64,000 nucleotides of DNA from Streptomyces coacervatus (GCF_029223485.1 NZ_JARHTP010000013.1:186001-250000), one strand, 5' to 3'. Shown: positions 32,250-49,395, counted from the stretch's first letter. Notes: generated by a model from the letters alone, not told the origin. Made by a program: numbers and translations.

Positions 32250-33281
32250 ATGGCAGCGGGGCAGACGGTGACGGTGTACGGCGCGTACGGGCACACCGGC
32301 CGGTTCGTGGTGGCACACCTGCAGGAGCGCGGATTCATTCCGGTCCTGGCCGGGCGGGATGCCGACAAGCTGAAGGCGCTGGCGGACGAGTACCCCGGAC
32401 TCGACGTCCGCCCGGCATCGGTCGACGACCCGGCATCACTCGACCACGCAGTGGCCGGCGCGGCAGCCGTCATCAACTGCGCAGGGCCGTTCGCCACGAC
32501 GGCCGCCCCGGTGATCGAAGCGGCCCTGCGAGCAGGGATCCCGTACGTCGATGTGGCAGCCGAGATCGAGGCCAACGCCGACACCTTCGCGCACTTCGCG
32601 GACCGGGCCCGCGACGCCGACGCGGTGGTCGTCCCCGCGATGGCCTTCTACGGCGGCCTCGGCGACCTGCTGGCCACCGCCGCGATGGGCGACTGGAAGA
32701 GCGCGGACGAGGCGCACATCGCGTACGGACTGAACAGCTGGGAGCCCACCCAGGGGACGCGCGCCGCGGGCAAGGTCTCCGCCGAGCGGCGCGGCGGCCG
32801 CCGGGTCCGCTTCACCGACGGGCAGTTGGAGTACCACAGCGACGACCTGCCCACCCTGAACTGGTCCTTCCCCGAGCCCATGGGCGCGCGGGCCGTCATC
32901 GGCGAGTTCACGATGGCGGACGTCGTCACCATCCCCAGTCACCTCTCCATCCCCGAGGTGCGCACCTACATGACCACCGAGGCGGCCGGCGGCGTCACGG
33001 GACCGGACACGCCTGCGCCCACCGCGGTCGACGAGCACGGTCGGTCCGCGCAGACCTTCCTCGTCGACGTCGTCGTGCGCTCCGGCAACAGCGAACGCCG
33101 CGCCGTGGCCCGCGGCCAGGACATCTACGCCGTCACCGCACCGCTCGCGGTCGAAGCCGTCGACCGCATCCTCACGGGACGTACCAGGACGACCGGCGTC
33201 GCCTCCGCCGGGGACCTCTTCGACGCCGCCGACTTCCTCCGCGCACTGTCCCCGCACATCACCGTGGAACTGCGCCGCTGA
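32250..33281 (+). CDS. saccharopine dehydrogenase-like NAD(P)-binding protein
   Basis: A 343-residue oxidoreductase of the trans-acting enoyl-reductase/saccharopine dehydrogenase-like group. The Rossmann motif is VTVYGAYGHTGRFVVAHL, followed by VLAGRDADKLKALA and AAVINCAGPFATTAAPVIEA. The C-terminal half is the conserved alpha/beta substrate domain. GGGAGAG lies upstream of the ATG at 32250. Substrate unknown. It stands alone, divergent from the GlxA-type regulator. Confidence 0.85.
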   Translation: MAAGQTVTVYGAYGHTGRFVVAHLQERGFIPVLAGRDADKLKALADEYPGLDVRPASVDDPASLDHAVAGAAAVINCAGPFATTAAPVIEAALRAGIPYVDVAAEIEANADTFAHFADRARDADAVVVPAMAFYGGLGDLLATAAMGDWKSADEAHIAYGLNSWEPTQGTRAAGKVSAERRGGRRVRFTDGQLEYHSDDLPTLNWSFPEPMGARAVIGEFTMADVVTIPSHLSIPEVRTYMTTEAAGGVTGPDTPAPTAVDEHGRSAQTFLVDVVVRSGNSERRAVARGQDIYAVTAPLAVEAVDRILTGRTRTTGVASAGDLFDAADFLRALSPHITVELRR

Positions 33282-33499
33282 GGAGCGGGCCAGCTGCACC
33301 AGCCGGGCACACGGCACCGACCGCGAGCAGGGTCCGCCCGGTTCAGCTCGAACACCTCGATGTGCCGGACCAGGAGGCATGCGCTCTCCGAAGAGCACCA
33401 GCACGCACTAACGCGTCCCACCTCAGGCGGACCTTCGGGTGGAGTCCGGAGGAAGAAGGGTGGACCCGACCGGCGGAGCACGACACGTCTGACTACGGG

Positions 33500-33718
33500 T
33501 CACCGGCGCCTCCGAGGAGGCGCGCCCAGAAGTAATTCGGTCATCGCCCGGGCATCTCGCCGCCGATCGGGCTTCGCAGACCAAACGCCGGGGACAACCA
33601 CGCAGGCCAGTATGACCAGCGCGCCGAACAGAGGGATGAGGGCGATCCACGGGTAGGCCACTGCGACGGGTATCAGGGCACCCCCTGAAACCAGGTTCAG
33701 CAGCGGCCGGGCCCTCAC
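33500..33718 (-). CDS. small putative membrane protein
   Basis: A frame of about 72 residues starting at GTG 33718 with two hydrophobic stretches (LLNLVSGGALIPVAVAYPWI and ALIPLFGALVILACVVVPGV) and an Arg-rich tail. A seven-codon frame (MASTTDP) ends in the same GTGA, suggesting a coupled start. I do not recognise the family; it may also be a decayed fragment. Confidence 0.4.
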   Translation of the reverse strand: MRARPLLNLVSGGALIPVAVAYPWIALIPLFGALVILACVVVPGVWSAKPDRRRDARAMTELLLGAPPRRRR

Positions 33719-34176
33719 GGGTCGGTAGTGCTCGCCATGCGCACAAGGTCCTCTCGGTCCAAGGAGCTTCGGGCTCCAACCGCCTTCCACAACGTATTAC
33801 GCCGACACATCTCCGACGTCGTTTATGGAAGCGCCTCGCACCGACTCTCTCGGCTGGCGAACCCGAGTTCGTACGGGGAGGGGCATCCAAATCCCCCGAG
33901 CGGAAGTGAAGCCATTGTGGCGCACGAAGCTGCCCAGGTGAAGACCTGTCAGAGAAGCGCAGACAGCTCTATAGCGCCTATCGCAGGTTCCGGTACCTCC
34001 GTCGCAAACCGTTGCCGGACCGGGAACCATTCGAGGACGTGTTCCAACTCATGCCCGCAAGCTACGGCCTTGCTCTAGGGAGAGTCGATGGAGCGGAGGT
34101 CCGACCGCTTCGATTGTGAAGCCGACGAAAAGGTCCGGCCGGGAGCGTGAGGCGCACGTGCCGGCACCGGCCCAGC
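33719..34176. other. intergenic region before the NRPS operon end
   Basis: About 460 bp with lower GC than the surroundings and stops in most frames. I see no gene, no convincing hairpin and no repeat. It may contain the 3' untranslated end of the NRPS operon. The 218 bp at 33282-33499 are also without a recognisable gene. Confidence 0.4.
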
Positions 34177-34959
34177 TCAGCGGCCCGGCTTCACATCAGT
34201 CGCGGCTTCATTTCGCATGCCGGTCAGATCCGCGGCTACGAGTTCCGCCACCAGCCGAGTGTGGTCGGTCAGATAGAAATGGTCTCCCTCGAACTCATGG
34301 AATCGGTGCTCACCTGTACCGTGCCGCTTCCACTCGAGGATCGCGTCCCCCGGGGTGCGGGGATCTCGGTCGCCGGTGAGGACGGTGAGCGGGCAGGTCG
34401 GCTCGGGTCCTGGGCGCCATTGGTAGGTGCGGACCGCCCGGTAGTCCGCTCGTAGAGCCGGGAGGATCAGTTCCAGCACGGCCGGATCAGAGAGCAGTTG
34501 GGCGTCTGTTCCGCCCAGCTTGCTCAGATCGGCGAGCAGGCTCGCGTCATCGGTGATGTCGTCCTCGCTCTCCACGCCCCGTGTGGGCGCCGGGCATCCG
34601 GACACGTACAGTCGCGCCGGATTGAGCTGTCGGGCCGCCTCATACGCCACCAGGGCTCCCATGCTGTGCCCGAACAGGATCAGCGGCCGTTCGTCCAGGG
34701 CCTGTTCGAGTGCCGTGAGAACCTGCTCGGTCAGCTCGTGGAGGTCGTCGATCGCGGGCTCGTGCCAGCGGTCCTGGCGACCCGGGTACTGGACGGCCAA
34801 CACGTCTGCCACTGAGGATAGTTCGGCGGAGAACGGCACAAAGTAGCCTGCGGCGCCGCCTGCGTGCGGCAAGCAGACCACCTGCACCACACGGGTCGCC
34901 GCATCGGGCGTGGTGTGGAATCTGCGCAACCAGGCCCTCGGGCCCAATGTCGTCGTCAT
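34177..34959 (-). CDS. type II thioesterase
   Basis: A 260-residue alpha/beta-hydrolase thioesterase of the NRPS editing type. It has VVCLPHAGGAAGYFVPFSAE, the intact nucleophile elbow LFGHSMGALVAYEAARQL, the Asp in LTGDRDPRTPG and the His in FEGDHFYLTDH. It removes mis-primed acyl or aminoacyl groups from carrier proteins. It is the last gene of the operon; its ATG lies inside the ATP-grasp stop (ATGA). It differs from the other discrete thioesterase-like gene at 40874, which has Cys in place of this Ser. Confidence 0.92.
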   Translation of the reverse strand: MTTTLGPRAWLRRFHTTPDAATRVVQVVCLPHAGGAAGYFVPFSAELSSVADVLAVQYPGRQDRWHEPAIDDLHELTEQVLTALEQALDERPLILFGHSMGALVAYEAARQLNPARLYVSGCPAPTRGVESEDDITDDASLLADLSKLGGTDAQLLSDPAVLELILPALRADYRAVRTYQWRPGPEPTCPLTVLTGDRDPRTPGDAILEWKRHGTGEHRFHEFEGDHFYLTDHTRLVAELVAADLTGMRNEAATDVKPGR

Positions 34960-36248
34960 GCGCAGTCCTCGCTCGTGTCTGTGAGAGCCGCCGCGGTCGA
35001 CTCTCGTACCGTGCCGTCCGGATGGGCGAACACGTACGTCAGCTTCGGCAGCGCCTCCCCCAGCGCGTCCAGCATCGTCTGGTGGTCGCCGCACGAGCCC
35101 CAGATGACATCCAGCGGCGTGGTCATCACCCCGCCGGCCAATTGGGTGCCCGGCCTGACGTACGGGCGGATGCCGACGATGCCCTCCACGCGGCGGACTT
35201 CCGTGGCTCCGTGCACTGCTTCCAGTCGGCACGGCTCCATCGGTGCCATCGTGTTGAAGAGGAAGTGGACCTGTCCGCCGTAGTCGAACTCTGGGATGTC
35301 CGAGGTGTCACCGAGCGCAAGAAGGCCGCCGAGGCGGACCATGTCGATACCGCAGACCCTGCGGCTCATCAGGTTCAGATGGCCCGACAGCCGACCGTTC
35401 ACCTCGATGATGCGCGGGCCTTCGGCCGTGAGCTTGAGCTCGGTATGGGCGATGCCGTAACGCACGTCCAGCACTTCCAGAGCGCGGGTGGTGAGGTCGG
35501 TGATTTCCTCGAGCACGGCTTCGGGAAGGTGCGAGGGCCAGTAACTGCCCAGTTCCCTGAACGGCTTGAGCAACGGGAACTTGCCGGTCACCGCCAGGTG
35601 CCGCACCCCTTGCGGCGTGCAGACGCTCTCTACCGACACGTAGTCGCCGTACGGTGCGCTCTCTACGCCCGTGAGGAGTTCCTCGACCGTGTACTCGGCT
35701 GATGCTCCGTCCGGGAACAGTCGCGGCAGGAGCTGCTCGGCCTCGGCGGCGCTCGTGACGGCGTACGTGTCCCGGCTGCCGCCGCCCCGCACCGGCTTGA
35801 TGATCGCGGGCAGGCCTACCGCTTCGTGCGCCGAGGGCCACTGCGACGGTGAACTCAGCGGTTGGGTGCGGATCTTGTCGACGCCGGCGTCCCGCAACAC
35901 CTGGCGCTGGCGGGTCTTGTCGGTGAGGGTTGCGGCCACCTCCGGGGTGTGGGACGGCAGTCCGAGGGCCTGGGCAAGTTCCGCCGTCCTGCGGACCATG
36001 CGCTCGCTGTAGGTCAGCACCGCGTCGGGGGCCAGGGATCGGGCCAGTTCGATGTCGCTTCCGACGGATCCGGTGAGCGGTACGACGGCGCCGAAGTTCT
36101 CCAGGACCGGCCGCAGCCGTTCGGCATGGCCGGTGGGCGGGACGAGGAACACGATGTTCCCGAGTTCGGCCAGCCCGACACCGATCTCTCCGGCGGAGGC
36201 GGCACCGTCGTCGTAGAGCACCGCCAGGGTGCGGCGGCGCTCGCTCAT
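34956..36248 (-). CDS. ATP-grasp amino-acid/peptide ligase
   Basis: A 430-residue ATP-grasp protein. The N-terminal domain opens with LAVLYDDGAASAGEIGVGLA; the ATP-binding core has LPAIIKPVRGGGSRDTYAV and the metal-binding IIEVNGRLSGHLNLMS. It resembles the L-amino-acid ligases and the ligases of peptide natural products that join carboxyl-phosphate-activated acids to amines. In an NRPS operon it probably adds or caps one residue independently of carrier proteins (inference). It overlaps its neighbours by ATGA on both sides. Confidence 0.85.
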   Translation of the reverse strand: MSERRRTLAVLYDDGAASAGEIGVGLAELGNIVFLVPPTGHAERLRPVLENFGAVVPLTGSVGSDIELARSLAPDAVLTYSERMVRRTAELAQALGLPSHTPEVAATLTDKTRQRQVLRDAGVDKIRTQPLSSPSQWPSAHEAVGLPAIIKPVRGGGSRDTYAVTSAAEAEQLLPRLFPDGASAEYTVEELLTGVESAPYGDYVSVESVCTPQGVRHLAVTGKFPLLKPFRELGSYWPSHLPEAVLEEITDLTTRALEVLDVRYGIAHTELKLTAEGPRIIEVNGRLSGHLNLMSRRVCGIDMVRLGGLLALGDTSDIPEFDYGGQVHFLFNTMAPMEPCRLEAVHGATEVRRVEGIVGIRPYVRPGTQLAGGVMTTPLDVIWGSCGDHQTMLDALGEALPKLTYVFAHPDGTVRESTAAALTDTSEDCA

Positions 36249-37855
36249 GCCGTGTCTCCGGAGGCTGCGGTCAGCGCGGCTTCGAAGTGGTCGGCGTATG
36301 CGCGTACGCGTGCCTCGTCGAGCAGTTCGGGGTCGTACGCGACCGAGACGCGGCTGCCGGCCTCGGCACCGTCGACCTCGAAGTCGACGCGGAACGGGAA
36401 GCTCGGCTTGCCACGGACCCACCAGGCACGGGTCTTCAGATCCCGGGTGTCGTCCAGGTCCTGGTAGACGTGGAAGTTCATGAAGTTGAAGGTCACGTCG
36501 AAGGGCGGCCGGCCCAGGCGGCTCTCGATCTGGGCCAGCGGGAGGGCACGAAAGGGTGCCGCGTCGCGCTCCAACTCGTGTGCCCTGCGCCCCAGTTCGG
36601 GCAGCGGGGCGTCCAGACCGGCGAGCCGCAGTGGCACGGTGTTGAGGTAGAGCCCGACCATCAGGTCAGCGCCCGGCCGCTCCGGACGTGTGTTGACGAC
36701 GACACCGGTGACGATCTCGTCGCGGCCCGTCCAGGCGGACAGGGCGCGCGCATGGGCGGCCAGGGCCAGCGACTTCAACGAGGTACCGGTGTTGCGGGCG
36801 GTGGCACGCATTCCGTCGAGGACCGTGTCGTCGACGGTGAAGTCGATGTTCGCCACGGCGTTGGCGGCGCCGTGGAATTGGCCGCGGGCGAACAACAAGG
36901 GCTCGATGTTCGCTTGTTGGTGCCAGAAGGCGGCGGCCTCGGGCGTAGCGAGCAGCTCGCGTTCGGCGACGATGAAGTCGTGCTCGCCCAGGGCGGGCGG
37001 CTGAGGCAGTGCGGCACTTTCGCCGCGCAACTTGGCGGCGTAGAGCTCCAGCAGATCGACGATGAGACGGCCGTAGCTCCAGCCGTCGACGATCGCGTGG
37101 TGGCAGACGATCGCGACGTGGAAGGTGTCTGGCTGTGCCACGACGTGGCAGCGGAACAGGGGCGCCCGGCTCCAGTCGATGGGCAGGGTCAGGCCCTCAC
37201 GGCTCCAGCGTCGGATGGTGTCCTGGCCCTTGGTGGGGTTGTCGTCGCCGATCCGCTCGACGGTCAGCGGGGGTTCGACCTTCTCCCACTGCAACTGCAC
37301 CGACTCCGCGTACGTGCCGAGGTCGAAGGAGGTACGCAGGGCGGCGTGGCGGTCGCACAACTCGCTCAGCGCCTCGCGGAAAAGCCGCTCGTCGAAGGGT
37401 GCGACGGTCTCCCAGCCGATCATGGAGTGGTACAGCTCCGGGTCGCCGCTGGTCTCGCACAAGTAGATGATGCCGACCTGGAGGGCGGATGCGGGCAGGG
37501 CCGCCGCGACGCCGTCCGGCACAAGGGCGATGTCGCCGGCGTCAAGCAGCGACCCTGGCTCCGCCTCGGATGCCTGGGCAGCAGTCGGCTGGACAGGGGC
37601 CAGGGTGGCGAGATGGTCGGCGAGTTCGCTCACGGTGGGATGGAACAGCAGGTCCTTGAGGGTCATGGCGATGCCGTGCTCCTGCACGGTCATCACCACG
37701 CGCAGGGCGATCAGTGAGTCGCCGCCCAAGGCGTAGAAGTCGTCGTCGGGACCGACCTCTTGGCCGCCGAGCTGCTCGCTGATGATGCCCGTCAGCAAGG
37801 TGACCGGGTCGGAAGTGGTGGGCTGCTCCACAGGGTGAGGGTTCCTCTCGTTCAT
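36245..37855 (-). CDS. NRPS PCP-C didomain protein
   Basis: A 536-residue stand-alone NRPS piece. Residues 15-90 are a carrier domain with the phosphopantetheine site DDDFYALGGDSLIALRV (Ser near 48). Residues about 110-530 are a condensation domain with the intact H-H-x-x-x-D-G motif in CHHAIVDGWSYG near residue 243 and NFMNFHV later on. No adenylation domain is present, so its carrier must be loaded in trans, most plausibly by the Cys thioesterase-like protein at 40874 (inference). It overlaps the P450 and ATP-grasp genes by ATGA. Confidence 0.9.
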   Translation of the reverse strand: MNERNPHPVEQPTTSDPVTLLTGIISEQLGGQEVGPDDDFYALGGDSLIALRVVMTVQEHGIAMTLKDLLFHPTVSELADHLATLAPVQPTAAQASEAEPGSLLDAGDIALVPDGVAAALPASALQVGIIYLCETSGDPELYHSMIGWETVAPFDERLFREALSELCDRHAALRTSFDLGTYAESVQLQWEKVEPPLTVERIGDDNPTKGQDTIRRWSREGLTLPIDWSRAPLFRCHVVAQPDTFHVAIVCHHAIVDGWSYGRLIVDLLELYAAKLRGESAALPQPPALGEHDFIVAERELLATPEAAAFWHQQANIEPLLFARGQFHGAANAVANIDFTVDDTVLDGMRATARNTGTSLKSLALAAHARALSAWTGRDEIVTGVVVNTRPERPGADLMVGLYLNTVPLRLAGLDAPLPELGRRAHELERDAAPFRALPLAQIESRLGRPPFDVTFNFMNFHVYQDLDDTRDLKTRAWWVRGKPSFPFRVDFEVDGAEAGSRVSVAYDPELLDEARVRAYADHFEAALTAASGDTA

Positions 37856-39107
37856 CGGCCCGCCACCGCCTGGACACGGTGTGGGACAGCGCGGACCGGA
37901 AGGCTGGTGAAGCCCGCGACGAAGTTGGACACGAGGTGTTGCGGCTTTCCGGCCGGTGCGAACTCCTCGAAGCGGTCGAGAACCTCTTCGAAGAACATGC
38001 GCAGGGTCAGGCGTGCCACGGTCGCCCCCAAGCAGTAGTGGGAGCCGTAACCGAAAGCGATGTGGCGGTTGTCGGCGCGGTGCACGTCGAACCGGTACGG
38101 CTCCGGGAAGATCTCGGAATCACGGTTGGCGGAGCCGACCCACACGGCGACGGGGTCGCCTTCGGGCACGACGCCACCGGCGATCTCCACGTCCTGCACG
38201 GCGTAGCGCAGGAAGCTGCTCGCCGGGGAGGTCCAGCGCAGCCCCTCCTCGACCAGGGCGGGGACGAGTTCTGCGTTCTCGCGCACCGCCTGCAACTGCT
38301 CGGGGTGCTCCATCAGCGCGAGCAGGGTCCCGGCCACGGTGTGCGGGGTGGTCGCGTTGGCGCCCAGGAGCAGGCTGTAGCAGTTGACGACCACCTCCTC
38401 GCGACTCAGTTCGCCGTCCCGCATGGTCATCAGCAGCCGGAACGCGTCGTCGCCCGGAGTGCCCCTGCGGGCCTCGTACTGGGTGGCGAAATACTCGAAG
38501 AGCTGGTGGTGCGCGATGGCAAGAGTGGCGTGTGGATTTCTGATCGTGAAGACCGGGTCCTGTGGCGCGGCGGCCATGCCCGTCCATTGGACCAGGTCCG
38601 CCCAGTCGGGTTCGGGCAGGTCCATCAGCGCCCCGGCTATCGCCATGGGCAGCATCGTGGCCTGCTGAGCCACATCCCAGACGGGTTCCGCGAGTGCGCC
38701 GCGGACCAGGGATCGCACGGCCTCTCGGATGCGGTCCTCGCTGCGGGCGAGGCCGCGGCCGGTGAACATCTTGTTCAGTGGCCGGCGCAGTTCGCTGTGC
38801 CGAGGCGGGTCGGTGGCGACGAGCATCTGGCCGGAGGCCGCGTCGTCGTGCCCGAGCTGGCTGAGCAGGCTGCCGCGCTCAGAGGTGAACTCGCGATGGT
38901 TGCCCAGCACCCGGCAGGCGTCGTGGTAGCGGGTGATGTTGAAGAACGCGCGCCCGTCGGGCAGTTCGCTGCGGTGCAGCGGGGCGTGCTCGCGCATGAA
39001 GGCCCATGCGGAGTGCGGGTCGCCCTCGGCGTGGTAGGTCGCGTCGAACAGGTCGATCCGGGAGAGGTCGACCGCGGCCATGTCGGCGTCCGTCACCACG
39101 GTCAGCT

Positions 39108-39111
<4 letters not shown>
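37852..39111 (-). CDS. cytochrome P450, probable PCP-bound amino acid hydroxylase
   Basis: A 419-residue P450. The heme loop FGYGSHYCLGATVARL is intact, the ExxR motif is in EEGLRW, and the I-helix reads LLLGANATTPHTVAG, with Ala instead of the usual acidic residue before Thr. Such TTPH I-helices are, as I recall, seen in P450s that hydroxylate carrier-bound amino acids. The GTG at 39111 overlaps the stop of the A-PCP gene (GTGA), with GGGAG upstream. An A-PCP didomain directly before a P450 is the NovH/NovI-type arrangement for beta-hydroxylation. Confidence 0.9.
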
Positions 39112-40873
<1,762 letters not shown>

Positions 40874-40877
<4 letters not shown>

Positions 40878-41677
40878 CGGCGGTGTCCTTGGGCGGGCGA
40901 GGATTCGGTTTCGGTGCGCAGCGGCGCGCCGGGCAGGGCCAACGAGTGCAACAGCCGTGTCAGTTCGGGCGGGGCATTGAGGAACGCGTAGTGGGCGCCC
41001 GGCAGTTCGGCGAAGGTGACGTGCTCCGACCACTCCCGCCAACCGGTGAGTTCGCCGGGCTCGATCTCCCGATCCTCACGCCAGGTGAGAGCGGTGATGG
41101 CGGAGGACAGTCGAGTCGGTTCGGGCCGGTGATAGAGCCGGTTGGCATCGAGGTCCTGGTGCAGCACGTGCAGGGTCAGCTCGATGAGCATCGGGTGGGC
41201 GTCACCGCCACGAGCGACCACGAGCTGCGACAGCTCGGCGCCCAGTGCCTCGTCGGTCATGTCAAGGAACCGGTCCTTGGGGCAGTGCTGCGGCGCGACC
41301 TGAGCGGAGACGACGACCTCCCGCGGGACGGGGCCGCCGATCTCGGCGAGGCGCAGCGCGGTCTCGAAGGCGGGTAGAGAGCCCGCGCAGTGCCCGAAGA
41401 ACACGGCGGGCCGGTCGAGGTAGGGCAGCAGTTCGTCCGCGAGGTTCTGCGCGAGGCCCTGGTAAGTGCCGTAGTGCGCCTCGCGGAAGCGATTCTCGCG
41501 GGCCGGCAACTGCACGGGGCAGATCTCGACTTCCCCGATCATCCGCGGCCACTGGTTGAACATCGACGCGCCGACCCCGGAATAGGGGAAGCAGAAGACG
41601 CGGGCCGCCGCATCTTCCGACGGCTTGCGCAGCAGGGAGCGGGGAAACTTCACGGGCACGGATGCGGAGACGGTCAT
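40874..41677 (-). CDS. thioesterase-like aminoacyl transferase with Cys nucleophile
   Basis: A 267-residue protein of the type II thioesterase fold: VFCFPYSGVGASMFNQWPRM opens it, and the closing His is in ELPGAHYAFL. The elbow reads AVFFGHCAGSLPAFETALRL, so the catalytic Ser of GHSxG is a Cys. The same change marks CmaE and SyrC, which move aminoacyl groups from a free-standing A-T protein to another carrier and do not hydrolyse them. Here the donor would be the A-PCP gene directly downstream and the acceptor the PCP-C protein (inference). Translationally coupled on both sides by ATGA. Confidence 0.85.
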
Positions 41678-42948
41678 GGCTTGCTCTTCTCTGCGGCCTC
41701 GGCCCCAGGCACGGCAGCGGGCGCTTCCTCGGTTTCGGTTACGTCGGTCACGGTGCGCACCGAGCGCAGAAGCAGGACGGCCGGTCCCGCGAGCATGATC
41801 AGTGCGGCAGCCCCGTACAGTGCGTTCTGCACACCCACGGCGTCGGCCACCGGCCCGGCGCCCGCCATGCCCAGCGGTACCAGGGCGAACGAGCCGAGGG
41901 ATTCGTAGGACATCACGCGCGACAGAGCGTGCGGCGGCACGTTCTTCTGCAGCGAGGTGTCGAGAACGACCTCGTACACGTCGATGACGACGCCTGCCAG
42001 GAAGGTGGCGACGGCGATCGCGGCCAGCGGCGCCTCGGCGGCCATGAGCAGTACCGACAGCGGAAAGCCCATGGTGAGCAGGGCGGCCGCGCGTACCGGA
42101 CGGCGCGGACGGAACTTGATGGCCAGCGCACTGCCCACGATGAAGCCGAGTGCCTGCGCGATGAGCACCACGCTCCAGGATCCGGCCCCTCCCAGGGACC
42201 GGTCGGCCATGACGGGTCCCAGGACGTAGAAGCTGCCGGCCAGCAGCACGTTGACGTAGGCAAGTTGGGAGACCATCACCCACACCCACTGCTTGGCCGT
42301 GAACTCCTGCCAGCCCTCACGGATCTGACGGAGCAGCGCGGGGGCGTCGGACGGCGGCGGCTGATGTGCGGCCCTGACGCCGAGGAGCAGCATCGCGGAC
42401 AGCACGAAGGTCACCGCAGGTACGACCATGGCGGGGCCGGCGCCGATGGTGGAGACCAGCACACCGCCCAGGGCCGCACCGATGATGCCGCCGCCCCGCA
42501 TCGACAACTTGAGCAGAGAATTGGCGGACTGAAGGTTGTCGCCGGACACGAGCATCGGCATCGCGGAGCGCGAGGCGGGCTCGAAGATCGCGGTGGCCGC
42601 TCCGGCCACCGCTGCGAACCCGGCCAGCATCCACGGTGTCGCATGCCCGGTGATGACGAGGGCGGCGGCGAGCCCCTGGGTGAGCCCCGCGGCCAGATCG
42701 GCCCCGACCATTACGCGCAGCTTCGGCAGCCGGTCGGCGATCGCCCCGCCGAGCAGGACGAACGTGACCTGGCTGAGCAGACGGGCAGCCAGCACGAGGC
42801 CGAGCATCGAGGGTGAGCCGCCGGGCAGGTGCAAGACGGTGAACGCGAGCGCGATGGGGGCGATCGCGTTGCCCAGCAGGGAGGTGGACCTGGCCGCGAA
42901 CAGGGCGAGGACGGAACGGTCCTTGAGGACCGCGAAGTCGCCGGTCAT
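41674..42948 (-). CDS. MFS transporter
   Basis: A 424-residue protein with about 12 membrane segments. The loop between TM2 and TM3 carries GGAIADRLPKLRVMVGADL, the typical G-x-x-x-D-R-x-x-R-r motif of drug exporters; a C-terminal cytosolic tail is rich in Glu, Ala and Pro. It lies between MbtH and the Cys thioesterase-like gene with ATGA overlaps and is most simply the exporter or self-resistance pump of the peptide product. Confidence 0.92.
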   Translation of the reverse strand: MTGDFAVLKDRSVLALFAARSTSLLGNAIAPIALAFTVLHLPGGSPSMLGLVLAARLLSQVTFVLLGGAIADRLPKLRVMVGADLAAGLTQGLAAALVITGHATPWMLAGFAAVAGAATAIFEPASRSAMPMLVSGDNLQSANSLLKLSMRGGGIIGAALGGVLVSTIGAGPAMVVPAVTFVLSAMLLLGVRAAHQPPPSDAPALLRQIREGWQEFTAKQWVWVMVSQLAYVNVLLAGSFYVLGPVMADRSLGGAGSWSVVLIAQALGFIVGSALAIKFRPRRPVRAAALLTMGFPLSVLLMAAEAPLAAIAVATFLAGVVIDVYEVVLDTSLQKNVPPHALSRVMSYESLGSFALVPLGMAGAGPVADAVGVQNALYGAAALIMLAGPAVLLLRSVRTVTDVTETEEAPAAVPGAEAAEKSKP

Positions 42949-43150
42949 GCGGATGCGCCTCCCGCGGCAGCGGTGGGCCGCAGGTCGGTCCAGTTCCTCT
43001 CCACGTAGGCCAGGCACGCCTCGCGGCTGTCGGTCGGCAGCGCCACCGACCAGCCGGCCGGTACCTCGGCGAACTCGGGCCACAGCGAGTGCTGCCCTTG
43101 GTCGTTGATGAGCACCTGGAAGCGGCTGGCCTCGTCGTCGAACGGATTGG

Positions 43151-43154
<4 letters not shown>
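42945..43154 (-). CDS. MbtH family protein
   Basis: A 69-residue MbtH-like chaperone of NRPS adenylation domains. The signature is complete: NDQGQHSLWPEFAEVPAGW and CLAYVERNWTDLRP. It probably binds one or more of the three A domains in the operon and allows their folding or activity. It overlaps the NRPS stop and the MFS start, each by ATGA. Confidence 0.96.
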
Positions 43155-48979
<5,825 letters not shown>

Positions 48980-49061
48980 GCCCTGATCCCCCACTCTCAT
49001 TGGTGCGACGTACGTCCATACTCGACCGGCAGGCAGCCGAGGAGACCGTACTGACCAGCAA

Positions 49062-49091
49062 AAGCTAAGATCAATTGCCAGCTATTGTCAA
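49062..49091 (-). promoter_or_regulatory. putative promoter of the NRPS operon
   Basis: On the minus strand TTGACA (49091-49086) and TAGCTT (49067-49062) stand 18 nt apart, fitting the Streptomyces vegetative pattern TTGACn/TAGrrT. The leader to the ATG at 48979 would be about 75 nt. Confidence 0.5.
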
Positions 49092-49095
49092 TCAC

Positions 49096-49124
49096 TTGCC
49101 AACGTCGCAGTGCCTCGCTAGCTT
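49096..49124 (+). promoter_or_regulatory. putative promoter of the peptide gene
   Basis: TTGCCA (49096-49101) and TAGCTT (49119-49124), 17 nt apart, point away from the NRPS promoter; the two -35 elements are only 4 nt apart and the -10 hexamers are identical. A protein bound here could control both directions. TTGCCA also recurs at 49075-49080. Confidence 0.45.
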
Positions 49125-49230
49125 CAGACGTCGCCCCCGGTCACATGGGGGGACGGACCATCGATCGACCCCCGCCGCAGTCAGACTCCAAGCACCGCCG
49201 CGGCTCAGCAAAGAGAAAGAGAAATCCCTA

Positions 49231-49371
49231 ATGAAGCTCGCCAGTCGCATACTCCTGACCGGCCTCGCCGCCTGCACCGCCCTCATGTTGGGAGTCGGCA
49301 CCGCAACCGCTGCGCAAGGTGGTCCGGACGACCGTGCCACGATGCAGCCAGGGTCCATCGAGTGGCCGTGA
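49231..49371 (+). CDS. small secreted peptide, candidate signalling peptide
   Basis: A 46-residue precursor. Residues 1-28 are a classical Sec signal peptide (Lys-Arg start, hydrophobic LLTGLAACTALMLGVG, then TATAA as cleavage site). The predicted mature part is about 18 residues, QGGPDDRATMQPGSIEWP, with no Cys or lanthipeptide-type residues. The ribosome site is a weak AAAGAGAAAGAG. It is divergent from the NRPS and directly upstream of an XRE/TPR regulator. That arrangement resembles pheromone genes of RRNPP systems, but I know no characterised homologue; it could also be a degraded secreted-protein gene. Confidence 0.6.
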   Translation: MKLASRILLTGLAACTALMLGVGTATAAQGGPDDRATMQPGSIEWP

Positions 49372-49395
49372 GACCACCTGGGCAACCATGAGTTT

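Noticed and set aside
33728..34078. 116-residue plus-strand frame before the NRPS operon end
   Set aside because: Ser/Arg/Ala-rich without secondary-structure-like patterning, no ribosome site; reads as non-coding.
49231..49371. Small peptide as lanthipeptide, lasso or thiopeptide precursor
   Set aside because: No Cys, few Ser/Thr in the core, no modification enzymes nearby, and a clear Sec signal peptide instead of a RiPP leader.
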